Part shown: piece by piece, positions 6,648 to 14,403 of the stretch
Position numbering within the stretch: position 1 is the first letter of the stretch
Layout: every line of letters begins with the position of its first letter
Assembly (NCBI RefSeq): GCF_031581025.1
Contig: NZ_JAVLCA010000033.1
DNA length: 29,531 nt
Direction: 5' to 3' (one strand)
Source: Salibaculum sp031581025
GTDB taxonomy: Bacteria > Pseudomonadota > Alphaproteobacteria > Rhodobacterales > Rhodobacteraceae
Notes under the pieces: model-generated
The model's input: only the letters and a program-made list of their open reading frames with translations
What the model was told of the DNA's origin: nothing
The model's database searches: none
Program-made: the position numbers and the translations under genes

Positions 6648-7905
6648 TCTCGGCCTCGCCATTCTCGTTCACGTACCAGGTCTGGATACCGTTGTTGTGG
6701 TAGATGGAGTTCTCGCCCCGCCAGTCGCGCAGCTGGTGCTTGGTGGGCTGCACGTAGCCGGTGCTGTCGTGGGCGCGGCTTTGCAGCAGCAGCGGCTTGC
6801 CGTCCCAGTCGAACTCGAAATAGAAGCGGTGCATGGACTTGTTCATGCTCGGGCCGGACATGCGGGCCTGATACCAGCTCTTGCCGCCGTCCAGCGTCAC
6901 GTCCACCCGCGGGATCGTCCCGCGGCCCGACCAGGCGACACCGGTCAGGACGGTATAGCCGGGCCCGTGGGTCAGCGGGGCCTGCGGGCTGGGGTTGGTG
7001 ATGACCGATTTGGCGTCCATCTCCCAGGTGAAGCGGCGCGCCTCGCCGTTTTCCAGCAGGTCCGTATACTTGCTGGTCTCCTCGCGGTGGTGCCAGGGCT
7101 TGTCGCCCACCTCGATGCGGCGCAGCCACTTGACCCACATGTTGCCTTCCCAGCCGGGCACGACCAGGCGCACCGGGTAGCCCTGTTCGGCGCGCAGCGC
7201 CTCGCCGTTCATCTTGAAGGCAACGAGGCAGTCGTCCAGCGCCTTTTCCATGGGGATCGAGCGGGTCATGGCGGCGGCGTCGGCGCCCTCGGGCAGGACC
7301 CACTTGGCGTTGGTCTTGATGCCCGCCTCGGCCAGCAGCAGCTTGAGCGGGATACCCGTATACATGACGTTGTGAATCATGCCGTGGGTGAACTGGCAGC
7401 CGTTGAGCTGCGCCCCCGCCCATTCCATGCCGGTATTGGCCGCGCATTCGAGGAAATAGGCGTGGTTTTCCCGCGGGAACCGCATCAGGTCGTCCATGGT
7501 GAAGACCAGCTCGCGCTCCACCAGGCCATTGATCATCAGGCGATGCTCGGCTGGGTCGATCTCGGCGGCGCCGCTGTGGTGACGCTCGAAGCAGACGCCG
7601 TTGGGCGTGATGATCCCGTCAAGCTCGTGCAGCGGCGTGAAGTTGATCGAGGAGATATTGTCGGCCGTCAGCCAGTCCACGGTGCGGCGCACAACGTGGC
7701 GTTCGTGCTTGGACGGCATGCCGTAGGGGGCGGCATCGACGCCGTCGCCCAGGTAGACCTGCCAGTCCTGCAGCTCGGTGATCGCCGGGTCGGGGGCGGT
7801 CTGCCCCTTGGCGACGGTGGCGGCGACGCTGCCGGCGCCGGCTGCCGCCGCCCCGGTCAGGAAGGACCGCCGCGACGGCTTCTTGCCCTTGAACTTCATG
7901 TCCAT
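6631..7905 (-). CDS. soxC: SoxC, molybdenum-cofactor sulfane dehydrogenase subunit
   Basis: SoxC, of the sulfite oxidase family, oxidises the sulfane sulfur bound to SoxY and passes six electrons to SoxD. The 424-residue protein has a Tat signal (SRRSFLTG, arginines 12-13), as expected for a cofactor-loaded exported enzyme. C154 in FLECAANTG is the molybdenum-ligating cysteine. A C-terminal dimerisation domain carries the TGVAWSGRG and DVTLDGGKSW segments of the family. Two ATGs lie two codons apart; the first is given, and an AGAGGA sequence serves either. The stop overlaps the start of soxD by 17 bases. Presence of soxCD predicts complete thiosulfate oxidation to sulfate with no stored sulfur globules. 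Confidence 0.96.
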   Translation of the reverse strand: MDMKFKGKKPSRRSFLTGAAAAGAGSVAATVAKGQTAPDPAITELQDWQVYLGDGVDAAPYGMPSKHERHVVRRTVDWLTADNISSINFTPLHELDGIITPNGVCFERHHSGAAEIDPAEHRLMINGLVERELVFTMDDLMRFPRENHAYFLECAANTGMEWAGAQLNGCQFTHGMIHNVMYTGIPLKLLLAEAGIKTNAKWVLPEGADAAAMTRSIPMEKALDDCLVAFKMNGEALRAEQGYPVRLVVPGWEGNMWVKWLRRIEVGDKPWHHREETSKYTDLLENGEARRFTWEMDAKSVITNPSPQAPLTHGPGYTVLTGVAWSGRGTIPRVDVTLDGGKSWYQARMSGPSMNKSMHRFYFEFDWDGKPLLLQSRAHDSTGYVQPTKHQLRDWRGENSIYHNNGIQTWYVNENGEAENVEIS

Positions 7906-7933
7906 GTCTCGTCCTCTCGATGCGTCAATCGGC

Positions 7934-9631
7934 TCAGGCGCCCACGACCTTGACGCTGGTATTCGGCGTCACGGTCACGGTGCCCTGCTTGCGGATGTGG
8001 TCCTCGACCACGTCCCAGATCTGCGGGCCCTCGGTGCCCTCGTTCACGGAGGCCCAGCCGGCCACCACGTAGCTCTTTTCGGGGTCGATCGGCGCGCCCG
8101 TGGACAGCAGCGTCATGTCCGAGATCCGGCTGCCCTGCGGCTTGGTCACGTCGATGCGATAGCCCATGCCGCCGATGCGGACCATGTCGCCGCCCTGCTG
8201 ATAGTAGGGGTCGGGGTTGAACAGGTTGTCGCCCACGTCCTCCAGCACGGTGTGAAGAAACTCGCCCGTCATCTCGGTGCGGTAGGCGCGGCCATAGGTC
8301 ATCGAGGTGACGTTCCAGATGTCCTCGCGGGTGATGTCCTGGCCGGGCAGGACCGACGGCCCCCAGCGCACGCCGGGCGACATGGCGATGTCGGCCTCGC
8401 GTTCGCTCATCAGCGCGTCGCAGATCAGATCATCCCACGAGCCGTTGAAGTTGCCGCGGCGGTAGAGCAGCCCGTCGGTCTGGCCGATGACCTCGTCCAG
8501 CTGATCCTTGAAGGGCGCGCGCTGGTCGTCGATCAGGCCGGCGACCGTCGGGTCGGGCGCGATCACGTCGGAAAAGACCGGGATCAGCTTGTGCCGGAAG
8601 CCCATCATGCGGCCGTTGCGGATATCAAGGTCGACGCGGCTGACGAACTTGCCGTTCGAGCCCGAGGCGACGACGATCGTGTCGCCGACCGTCACCGGTT
8701 CGGGCAGCGCGTCGTGGGTGTGGCCCGACAGGATCACGTCGATGCCGGAGACGACCGAGGCCATTTTCTTGTCAACGTCGAAGCCGTTGTGCGACAGGCA
8801 AACCACGCATTCGGCGCCCTGGGCGCGCACCTCGTCGACCATCTTCTGCATGTGCTCGTCGCGGATGCCGAAGGAATAGTCGGGGAACATCCAGCCGGGG
8901 TTGGCGATGGGCATGTAGGGGAAGGCCTGGCCGATCACCGCCACCTTGACGCCACCGCGCTCGAAGAACCGGTAGGGTTTGAACTCGGCCGCGGGTTCGT
9001 CCCACATGGCGTCAAAGATGTTCTGGCCCAGCGCGTCGAAGGGCAGATCGGCGACGATCTCGCGGACCCGGTCCTGGCCCAGCGTGAATTCCCAGTGGAA
9101 GGTCATCGCGTCGGGCTTCAGTGCGTTCATCACGTTGACCACGTCCTGCCCCTCGGTCTGGTAGCAGGTGTAGGAGCCGTGCCAGGTGTCGCCGCCGTCC
9201 AGCAGGATCGCGTCGGGCCGGTCGCCGCGGATCGCGTTCACCACCGTGGCCACGCGGTCCATGCCGCCCATCTTGCCGTAGGTCCGCGCCAGCGCCGCAA
9301 AATCGTTGTAGGTCAGCGCGTAATGCGAGGGGCTGCCATCCTCGATCCCGTAGAGCCTGCGGAAATCTGCGCCGGTGACATGCGGCACCACGCCCCGGTT
9401 GTCGCCCACGCCGATGTTGACCTCGGGTTCGCGGAAATAGATCGGCTTGAGCTGGGCGTGGATGTCGGTGATGTGGATCAGCGAGACATTCCCGAAGGTG
9501 TCGAACTGCAGCAGCTGGTCCTGCGTGAGGGCCTGCTGCGCGGCCAGCCTGCTCCAGTTGCCGAAGCCCGAGGCCCCGACAAGGGCCGAGGCGGCCATCG
9601 AGGCCTGGAGAAAATCGCGACGGGAGATCAT
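7934..9631 (-). CDS. soxB: SoxB, thiosulfohydrolase
   Basis: SoxB hydrolyses the terminal sulfone of SoxY-bound sulfur intermediates, releasing sulfate. The chosen ATG opens a 565-residue protein with a Tat-type signal (arginines 4-5); AAGGA lies eight bases upstream, and the longer open frame upstream lacks such a site. Dimetal metallophosphoesterase motifs are intact: DIH at 56-58, DGGDTWH at 145-151, HWE at 179-181, a histidine at 281 and GHTH at 303-306. The 28 bases between its stop and soxC suggest cotranscription with soxCDEF. A terminator and a candidate SoxR operator separate it from soxA, so it may head its own transcription unit. Confidence 0.96.
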   Translation of the reverse strand: MISRRDFLQASMAASALVGASGFGNWSRLAAQQALTQDQLLQFDTFGNVSLIHITDIHAQLKPIYFREPEVNIGVGDNRGVVPHVTGADFRRLYGIEDGSPSHYALTYNDFAALARTYGKMGGMDRVATVVNAIRGDRPDAILLDGGDTWHGSYTCYQTEGQDVVNVMNALKPDAMTFHWEFTLGQDRVREIVADLPFDALGQNIFDAMWDEPAAEFKPYRFFERGGVKVAVIGQAFPYMPIANPGWMFPDYSFGIRDEHMQKMVDEVRAQGAECVVCLSHNGFDVDKKMASVVSGIDVILSGHTHDALPEPVTVGDTIVVASGSNGKFVSRVDLDIRNGRMMGFRHKLIPVFSDVIAPDPTVAGLIDDQRAPFKDQLDEVIGQTDGLLYRRGNFNGSWDDLICDALMSEREADIAMSPGVRWGPSVLPGQDITREDIWNVTSMTYGRAYRTEMTGEFLHTVLEDVGDNLFNPDPYYQQGGDMVRIGGMGYRIDVTKPQGSRISDMTLLSTGAPIDPEKSYVVAGWASVNEGTEGPQIWDVVEDHIRKQGTVTVTPNTSVKVVGA

Positions 9632-9701
9632 GAGCGGATCCTTCTGGTCTTGGTCTGCCGGGTCGGGGTATGCCGGGTCCCGGTCCGCTTTCGCGCCATC
9701 A

Positions 9702-9719
9702 TATGCGCAAAAGTGAATA
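9702..9719 (-). promoter_or_regulatory. Candidate SoxR operator and -10 box ahead of soxB
   Basis: On the plus strand ATGC-N8-GAAT (9703-9706 and 9715-9718) matches the SqrR/SoxR-type palindrome ATTC-N8-GAAT at seven of eight positions. The minus strand contains TATGAT overlapping it, five of six to a -10 box, without a convincing -35. It lies just downstream of the soxA terminator and 71 bases before the soxB start codon. Confidence 0.4.
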
Positions 9720-9728
9720 TCTGAGATC

Positions 9729-9761
9729 AAAGAAAACCCGCACCGGCGGAACCGGCGCGGG
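9729..9761 (-). terminator. Intrinsic terminator between soxA and soxB
   Basis: Read on the minus strand, the arm CCCGCGCCGG (9761-9752), a five-base loop and CCGGTGCGGG (9746-9737) form a ten-pair stem with one G-T pair. TTTTCTTT (9736-9729) follows at once. It begins only eight bases after the soxA stop codon. This is the clearest rho-independent terminator in the window. Confidence 0.85.
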
Positions 9762-9769
9762 CCTTCGGA

Positions 9770-10618
9770 TCAGTTGCGGACGGAGGGCGTTTCGACGTCG
9801 AGACCCGCCCCGCGCGAGGCCACGTAGAGCTCCAGCGCCTTGAACTCGTCCGAGCCGCGGGTGTACGGCTCTGCGCGGATGTTCTTCATGCAGCCCTTGA
9901 ACCGGCGGTGGATGGACCCCAGCCCGCCCCACTTGAGGCGGTAGACCGGAAAGCCGTTGATCTGGCCCTGCGACAGGTGATCGGCCCGGATCATGTTGTC
10001 GTAGTTGTCCTCGTGGCAATTGGCGCAAGCCATGTCGAGCTGGCCGACGCGCTGATAGTAGAGCTCTTCACCGCGCTCCCACCATTCGCGGGCCGGGCCG
10101 TCGATTTCCACGTCGACGGGCATGCCGCGCGACTGCTTGCCGATGGCCGCGGTCATGGCCAGCATCTCGGAGGATTCCCAGGCCCAGTCCTCGGCCTCCA
10201 TCCGTTCGGTCCGGCAATTGTTGATGTTCTCCTCGAGCGTCCAGAGATCGGTGCCCTCGGGGTTCATCTTGGGCATCGAGGCGCGCACGCCTTCCATCGA
10301 TTCGGCCATGTCGCCATGGCAATCGGCGCAGGACTCGCCGGTCGCGCCGTCGCCGGTCTGCCAGAGCGACATCCCCTGGTCTACGAAGATCATGCCGGGG
10401 TTGTCGAAATCGTCCATCTGCAGGACCTGCGTCTCGGGCGACCGGAAGGTCCAGCCCGACCGCACCACCGGCACGATCCCCTTCATGTGTTCGGCCGGCT
10501 GGACCTCGGTGTTGATCTCGACCTGGCCGTTGATCAGCAGATCCTCGGCGCTGACGGCCAGCGGCGCGGCCACGAGGGCCAGTCCGCAGGCCGCAGTCTT
10601 GAGTGTCGACAGTGTCAT
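9770..10618 (-). CDS. soxA: SoxA, dihaem cytochrome of the SoxXA complex
   Basis: SoxXA joins thiosulfate oxidatively to the SoxY cysteine. The 282-residue precursor has a Sec signal ending near AVSA (residue 24). Two haem sites are present, CADCH at 97-101 and CANCH at 198-202. C243, in FKGCMKN, is the conserved active-site cysteine that ligates the catalytic haem and carries a persulfide in the Rhodovulum enzyme. Having both haem motifs places it with the dihaem SoxA of Paracoccus and Rhodovulum, not the monohaem forms. GGGAGGA precedes the ATG, and the gap from soxZ is 30 bases. Confidence 0.96.
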   Translation of the reverse strand: MTLSTLKTAACGLALVAAPLAVSAEDLLINGQVEINTEVQPAEHMKGIVPVVRSGWTFRSPETQVLQMDDFDNPGMIFVDQGMSLWQTGDGATGESCADCHGDMAESMEGVRASMPKMNPEGTDLWTLEENINNCRTERMEAEDWAWESSEMLAMTAAIGKQSRGMPVDVEIDGPAREWWERGEELYYQRVGQLDMACANCHEDNYDNMIRADHLSQGQINGFPVYRLKWGGLGSIHRRFKGCMKNIRAEPYTRGSDEFKALELYVASRGAGLDVETPSVRN

Positions 10619-10648
10619 TATTGTTGTCCTCCCTGTGGTCCGCCAGCC

Positions 10649-10978
10649 TCAGCTGACGGCGATGTCCTTCGATTCCTCGTAGACCGACCCGTCGTCGTCG
10701 TACCAGGTGAAGGCGAAGGTGCCGCTTTCGGGCACGGTCGCCTGGAACTCGATGAAGGGGTTGGTGGAAATCGCCGGTTCGAGGATCATCTCGACGACGC
10801 TCTCGCCGTTGAACTCGCAGGTGAAGCGGTTGATGATCGACTGCGGGATGGTGTTGCCGTCGCTGTCCTTGCGCTGGCCCGATTCCATGGGGTGCGAGAT
10901 CAGCGTCTTGATAGTGATGGTGTCGCCGGCGGCGGCATCACGGGGGACGCGGACGCGGGGGGTAACGTTGTCTGCCAT
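10649..10978 (-). CDS. soxZ: SoxZ, sulfur-carrier partner of SoxY
   Basis: This 109-residue protein has the immunoglobulin-like SoxZ pattern: PRVRVPRDAAAGD near the N-terminus, KTLISHPMESG, and the FIEFQATVPESGTFAFTW segment. It has no signal peptide and must be exported in complex with SoxY by the Tat route. It follows soxY by 21 bases, and the order soxX-Y-Z-A is the standard one. The length and all conserved blocks are normal. Confidence 0.96.
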   Translation of the reverse strand: MADNVTPRVRVPRDAAAGDTITIKTLISHPMESGQRKDSDGNTIPQSIINRFTCEFNGESVVEMILEPAISTNPFIEFQATVPESGTFAFTWYDDDGSVYEESKDIAVS

Positions 10979-10999
10979 GTCTTCAATCCTCTCGTTGGG

Positions 11000-11416
11000 T
11001 TAGCCGCCGCAGCCGCCGATGGTGACCTTGACTTCCTGGCTGGCCTGCACGAACGAGCCGTCGTTCATCCGGGCAATGGCGATCACGTCCTGCGTGCCGG
11101 CCAGGCGCATGCGGGTCGAGGCGGCCTGCGCCCCGGCCAGCGGGCCGAAGTTGAAGGCGGCGACATCCGGGGTCGGGTTGCCCGCGGCCAGGATGGTGAT
11201 CGCGGCGGCGCCCGGGGCGCTGACCTCGATCGGAACGGTGTTGCCGTTCTCGGCGATCTCGGGCGCGGTCAGGGTGATGCCCCCCTCGCCCGGCTCGGCC
11301 CCGTCAGTGAAGGCGGCAATGGCATCCTCGATGGCGGCGCGGGCCTGCATCGGAAGCGTGGTCGCCGCCGCGGCCCCCAGCGCCATCAGGATGGTCTCTC
11401 TACGCGAAAAGCTCAT
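11000..11416 (-). CDS. soxY: SoxY, covalent sulfur-carrier protein
   Basis: SoxY holds sulfur intermediates on a cysteine at the end of a flexible C-terminal arm. Here the chain ends in GGCGG, with C136 of 138 residues. The ATG chosen begins with a Tat signal (SRRE, arginines 5-6, cleavage near ARA-A) and has an AGGAGA ribosome site. The longer open frame that runs upstream through soxX in another frame is not real. The central Ig-like part includes the ITILAAGNPTPDVA segment. It exports SoxZ as a passenger. A small hairpin (11444-11458) straddles the end of soxX just upstream. Confidence 0.96.
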   Translation of the reverse strand: MSFSRRETILMALGAAAATTLPMQARAAIEDAIAAFTDGAEPGEGGITLTAPEIAENGNTVPIEVSAPGAAAITILAAGNPTPDVAAFNFGPLAGAQAASTRMRLAGTQDVIAIARMNDGSFVQASQEVKVTIGGCGG

Positions 11417-11454
11417 GATTTCTCCTCTCGGGTTCGCGGTTCCCTGACCTCGGG

Positions 11455-11910
11455 TCAGTCGGTCAGGGTCATAAGGTAGGCCACAACGTCCTCGACCTGT
11501 TGGGCCGTCAGGATCGTCTCGCCCTCGAACTTGTCCTGGTTGCGGGTGAAGTCGTCGGCGACATAGAAGGCCGGCATGATCGTTCCCTGGAACGTCTTCT
11601 TGGAATTGATGATCATGCCGCGCAGCTCCGCCTCGGTGCGGTAGCTGCCGATGCCGTCGAGGGGCGGCCCCACCTCGCCGTGGAACGGCTGGTCGGCCAT
11701 GTCCGAATTGGCGTGACAGGCCAGGCAGTTGCCCAGCTTGCGCGCCACAAAGACCTGGGCGCCATTCTCGGGGTCGCCGGGCGTGCCGGTCAGCGATTGC
11801 TCGACCGCGCCGTAGTCGCCGTATGTGACATCGGCCGGGGCCAGCATGTCGGCCAGCGCCACGCTGCCCCCCATGGCCACGCAAACGGCCAGTGCAAATG
11901 TTCGCTTCAT
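11455..11910 (-). CDS. soxX: SoxX, monohaem cytochrome of the SoxXA complex
   Basis: The 151-residue precursor has a Sec signal ending near ALA-D (residue 20), one haem site, CLACH at 62-66, and a methionine (M112, in GTIMPAFY) as the probable distal ligand. It pairs with SoxA. It heads the main structural run soxXYZA. GGGAGG precedes the ATG, and a perfect palindromic operator lies 86 bases upstream, so soxX probably begins its own SoxR-controlled transcript, as it does in Paracoccus pantotrophus. Confidence 0.95.
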   Translation of the reverse strand: MKRTFALAVCVAMGGSVALADMLAPADVTYGDYGAVEQSLTGTPGDPENGAQVFVARKLGNCLACHANSDMADQPFHGEVGPPLDGIGSYRTEAELRGMIINSKKTFQGTIMPAFYVADDFTRNQDKFEGETILTAQQVEDVVAYLMTLTD

Positions 11911-11995
11911 TGTTCCTCCCTGAAGTCCTTCTGACGTATTTCGACTTTCTTATTATGTATACCGTAGCGCACCGGGCAGGCGACTCGCAACATCA

Positions 11996-12013
11996 AATTC
12001 ATAAGCGTGAATT
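11996..12013. promoter_or_regulatory. Perfect SoxR-type operator ahead of soxX
   Basis: AATTCA-TAAGCG-TGAATT is an exact inverted repeat with six-base arms and contains ATTC-N8-GAAT, the core reported for SqrR, a close relative of sox SoxR. It lies in the soxW-soxX intergenic region, which is one of the regions bound by SoxR in Paracoccus pantotrophus. The AT-rich stretch at 11935-11972 nearer to soxX probably holds the promoter, though no hexamer pair is convincing. Confidence 0.7.
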
Positions 12014-12095
12014 CATGCGCGCCGAGGCAGTCCCCGCCGCGCGGGGGTCAGGGGGCTGCCGGGCTGCCACGTCGTGAGGCCGGTCAGGCGCGGCG

Positions 12096-12689
12096 CTACT
12101 CGCCCCCGTCGGCATAGAGCCCCTCGCCCGCGTTGAATATGCGAGCGTGATACTTCTGAAAGTTTTCCTCTTCGTGAACCCCGTCGCGTACATAGGTCAG
12201 CATGTTGTGGAACATGCCGGGGCTGAGCGCGCCGGGCACATAGGCGGCGGCCACGCGGTTGGTGGGCGCCTCTTGCGTCACCTCTTCGGGGAAAAAGTAG
12301 ATGGTCGGCGTGTACATGGCGCCCCATTTCTGCACCATCTCCTTCTCGGGCAGGGATTCACCATCGAAATCCGTGACCTCCAGATCGCCGAACATGTTGA
12401 TCTGCACGACATAGAACTCCTCGTGCAGCAGGGCGTCGATCTCGGGGATCGGGTAAACCTCCTCGTGCATCTGGGTGCAGTAGATGCAGCCGCGCTGCTC
12501 GATCATCACCGCGAGGCGCTTGCCCTGCGCGGTGGCGTCGGCGTGATCCTCGCGCAGGTCGAGGAAAGTCTGCTGCATCCAGTCGGCCTTGTGCAGGCCG
12601 TCGTCGCCCAGCTCCGCCGCCTGCACCGGGGCCATGAGGATCAGCGCCGCAACGGCCGCGATCACGGGTTTGAACACTGTCTTGAACAT
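12096..12689 (-). CDS. soxW: SoxW, periplasmic thioredoxin
   Basis: The true start is the ATG after GGAGGAG; it begins a Sec signal peptide (cleavage near VQA-A, residue 24). The 197-residue protein has a thioredoxin-like active site, C-I-Y-C at residues 68-71, and the cis-proline segment YTPTIYFF. The partner membrane transporter SoxV is 32 bases upstream. SoxV passes cytoplasmic reductant to SoxW. SoxW is known to be dispensable for lithotrophy in Paracoccus, where SoxS does the essential work. Confidence 0.92.
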   Translation of the reverse strand: MFKTVFKPVIAAVAALILMAPVQAAELGDDGLHKADWMQQTFLDLREDHADATAQGKRLAVMIEQRGCIYCTQMHEEVYPIPEIDALLHEEFYVVQINMFGDLEVTDFDGESLPEKEMVQKWGAMYTPTIYFFPEEVTQEAPTNRVAAAYVPGALSPGMFHNMLTYVRDGVHEEENFQKYHARIFNAGEGLYADGGE

Positions 12690-12721
12690 CGGGTCTCCTC
12701 CCTTTTTCGATGTCGGCCGGT

Positions 12722-13459
12722 CTAGCCGAGGTTGCTGAACGCCGGGAACGTCTCGATCATCCAGTTGCCGATGGCGTTGATCGTGTTGGTCGCGATCAGG
12801 ATCGCGAAGACGATCAGCAGCACACCCATGGCCTTTTCCACGTGGGCCATGCGCGCCCGGTGCCGCTGCATGACCCCCAGGAACGGCTTGGCGAAGAACG
12901 AGGCGATGACGAAGGGCAGCGTCATGCCCAGCCCGAAGACCGCCAGAAGCAGGGTGCCCTGCAAAAGGTCGCCCATGCCGCTGGCCATCATCAGGATCGT
13001 GGCCAGCACCGGCCCGACACAGGCGGTCCAGCCGAATCCGAAGGCCAGCCCCATCACGTAGGCCCCCAGCACCGTGGAGGGGTCCGAATTGCTTTCCATG
13101 CGCGCCTCGCGCATCAGGAACGGCAGGCGCAGCACCCCGAGGAAATGCAGCCCGAAGACGAAGATCACCGCGGCGGCGACGTAACTGAGCGGCTCCTTGA
13201 TGGCGGCGAAGGCCTGGCCCAGCGCGGTGGCCCCCAGCCCCAGCAGCATGAAGATGGTGGTCACGCCCAGCGCGAACATCAGCGCGGAAATGGTCAATCG
13301 CTTCTGCGCGCCCGGCGCGATTCGCCCGTCGCCGCGCAGTTCGGCCATGGAGATCCCGGCCATATAGGAAAAGTAGAAAGGCACCATGGGCAGGATGCAG
13401 GGCGTCAGAAACGCCAACAACCCCGCCAGAAAAGCGCCCATGAAAGACACGTCGAACAT
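12722..13459 (-). CDS. soxV: SoxV, CcdA-family thiol:disulfide transporter
   Basis: This 245-residue membrane protein shows six hydrophobic segments and the two transport cysteines of the CcdA/DsbD family, C21 in FLTPCILP and C147 in WTACVGP. It moves electrons from cytoplasmic thioredoxin across the membrane to SoxW and SoxS, keeping the SoxYZ cysteine in a reactive state. It is the first gene of the minus-strand run and diverges from soxS over 65 bases. AAGGAG lies upstream of the ATG. Confidence 0.94.
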   Translation of the reverse strand: MFDVSFMGAFLAGLLAFLTPCILPMVPFYFSYMAGISMAELRGDGRIAPGAQKRLTISALMFALGVTTIFMLLGLGATALGQAFAAIKEPLSYVAAAVIFVFGLHFLGVLRLPFLMREARMESNSDPSTVLGAYVMGLAFGFGWTACVGPVLATILMMASGMGDLLQGTLLLAVFGLGMTLPFVIASFFAKPFLGVMQRHRARMAHVEKAMGVLLIVFAILIATNTINAIGNWMIETFPAFSNLG

Positions 13460-13468
13460 GCCGGCTCC

Positions 13469-13517
13469 TTGAAGAATTCACATATTCAAATTAAGCTAAG
13501 TGAAAAAGATAGGTCAA
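13469..13517. promoter_or_regulatory. Divergent soxS/soxV promoters with shared SoxR operator
   Basis: For soxS, TTGAAG (13469-13474), 17 bases, then TAAGCT (13492-13497). For soxV on the minus strand, TTGACC (13517-13512), 18 bases, then TAATTT (13493-13488). The palindrome-like AATTCA-CATATT-CAAATT (13475-13492) fits ten of twelve arm positions of the perfect soxX operator. It fills the soxS spacer and touches the soxV -10 box, so one bound repressor could block both promoters. The promoter hexamers are inferred by eye. Confidence 0.55.
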
Positions 13518-13524
13518 TTGCGTC

Positions 13525-13923
13525 ATGCTCCGCTTCCTCGCCGCGCTCTGCCTCGCCCCGGCCCTTTCCGGCGCTCCGTTGGCGCGGGCGCAAGACACGG
13601 AGGCCGGCGCCGAGGTGCAGATGGTCATGGTCGAACAGGACGGTTGTGCCTATTGCCAGCGCTGGGACGCCGAGATCGGCCCGATCTATCCCAAGACGGG
13701 CCTCGGCGCCGCGGCCCCGCTGCGCCGGATCGACCTGCACGACCCCGTGCCGGCCGACCTTGAGCTGGCCCGCCGCCTGACCTTCACCCCCACCTTCGTT
13801 CTGGTCGTCGACGGGGTCGAACTGAACCGGATCGAAGGCTATCCCGGCGAGGACTTTTTCTGGGCCCTGGCCGAGCGGATGGCGGCCGACGCCGGCCTGA
13901 TCGAGCCGGCGGCCGAGGGATGA
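13525..13923 (+). CDS. soxS: SoxS, periplasmic thioredoxin-like reductase
   Basis: The 132-residue product has a signal peptide (cleavage near ARA-Q) and the active site C-A-Y-C at 41-44, with a TPTFVLV segment holding the cis-proline. In Paracoccus pantotrophus, SoxS reactivates SoxYZ by reducing it and is needed for full thiosulfate oxidation. It is transcribed away from soxV and together with soxR. Confidence 0.92.
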   Translation: MLRFLAALCLAPALSGAPLARAQDTEAGAEVQMVMVEQDGCAYCQRWDAEIGPIYPKTGLGAAAPLRRIDLHDPVPADLELARRLTFTPTFVLVVDGVELNRIEGYPGEDFFWALAERMAADAGLIEPAAEG

Positions 13924-14039
13924 AGGATGCCCCGCCCCCTGTTGCGCATAACGCGCAAGTGACCGCGGACGCGCCCGGGGCACCTTTCGCGCCCGGGCCC
14001 GAAACCGGTAAGGTCTGCGAAACCCGCGGAAGGTGGATC

Positions 14040-14375
14040 ATGGGGCTTCCCGTCATAGACAACGACATCCCGCCCGAGGAACTGGACCGGATGGCCGAGC
14101 GCGCCACCGAGGCGTCGAATTTCCTCAAGGCGATCAGCCACGAGGGCCGGCTGATGATCCTGTGTCACCTGGCCACGGGCGAGAAATCCGTGACCGACCT
14201 TGAGAGCCTGCTGTCGGCGCGGCAGGCCGCGGTCTCGCAGCAGTTGTCGCGCCTGCGGCTTGAGGGGCTTGTCACCCCCCGGCGCGAGGGCAAGACGATC
14301 TACTACCGCTTGACCGACGACCGGTCTCGGCAAATACTGGACCTTGTCTACGACATGTTCTGCCGCGACGGCTGA
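14040..14375 (+). CDS. soxR: SoxR, ArsR-family repressor of the sox genes
   Basis: The start is set at the ATG preceded by AAGGTGG. An earlier ATG at 13920, overlapping the soxS stop, would add 40 residues rich in Pro, Ala and Gly with no family resemblance. The 111-residue protein has a winged helix, with the recognition helix around AAVSQQLSRL (63-72). Its cysteines, C42 (MILCHL) and C108 (DMFC), match in place the C41/C107 pair with which SqrR and BigR sense persulfides. It is therefore likely to release its operators when sulfane sulfur forms a disulfide or polysulfide bridge. It is unrelated to the MerR-type SoxR of Escherichia coli. Confidence 0.93.
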   Translation: MGLPVIDNDIPPEELDRMAERATEASNFLKAISHEGRLMILCHLATGEKSVTDLESLLSARQAAVSQQLSRLRLEGLVTPRREGKTIYYRLTDDRSRQILDLVYDMFCRDG

Positions 14376-14403
14376 GCCTGTCGCAGGCAACCGGGAGGAG
14401 AAA

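Noticed and set aside
9632..9730. Longer N-terminus for SoxB
   Set aside because: The extra 33 residues contain no export signal. The Tat signal and ribosome site fit the ATG at 9631, and the extension would run through the candidate operator.
13920..14039. Longer SoxR start overlapping the soxS stop (ATGA)
   Set aside because: The added 40 residues are Pro/Ala/Gly-rich without family match, and a good ribosome site precedes the ATG at 14040, which also gives cysteine positions 42 and 108 like those of SqrR.
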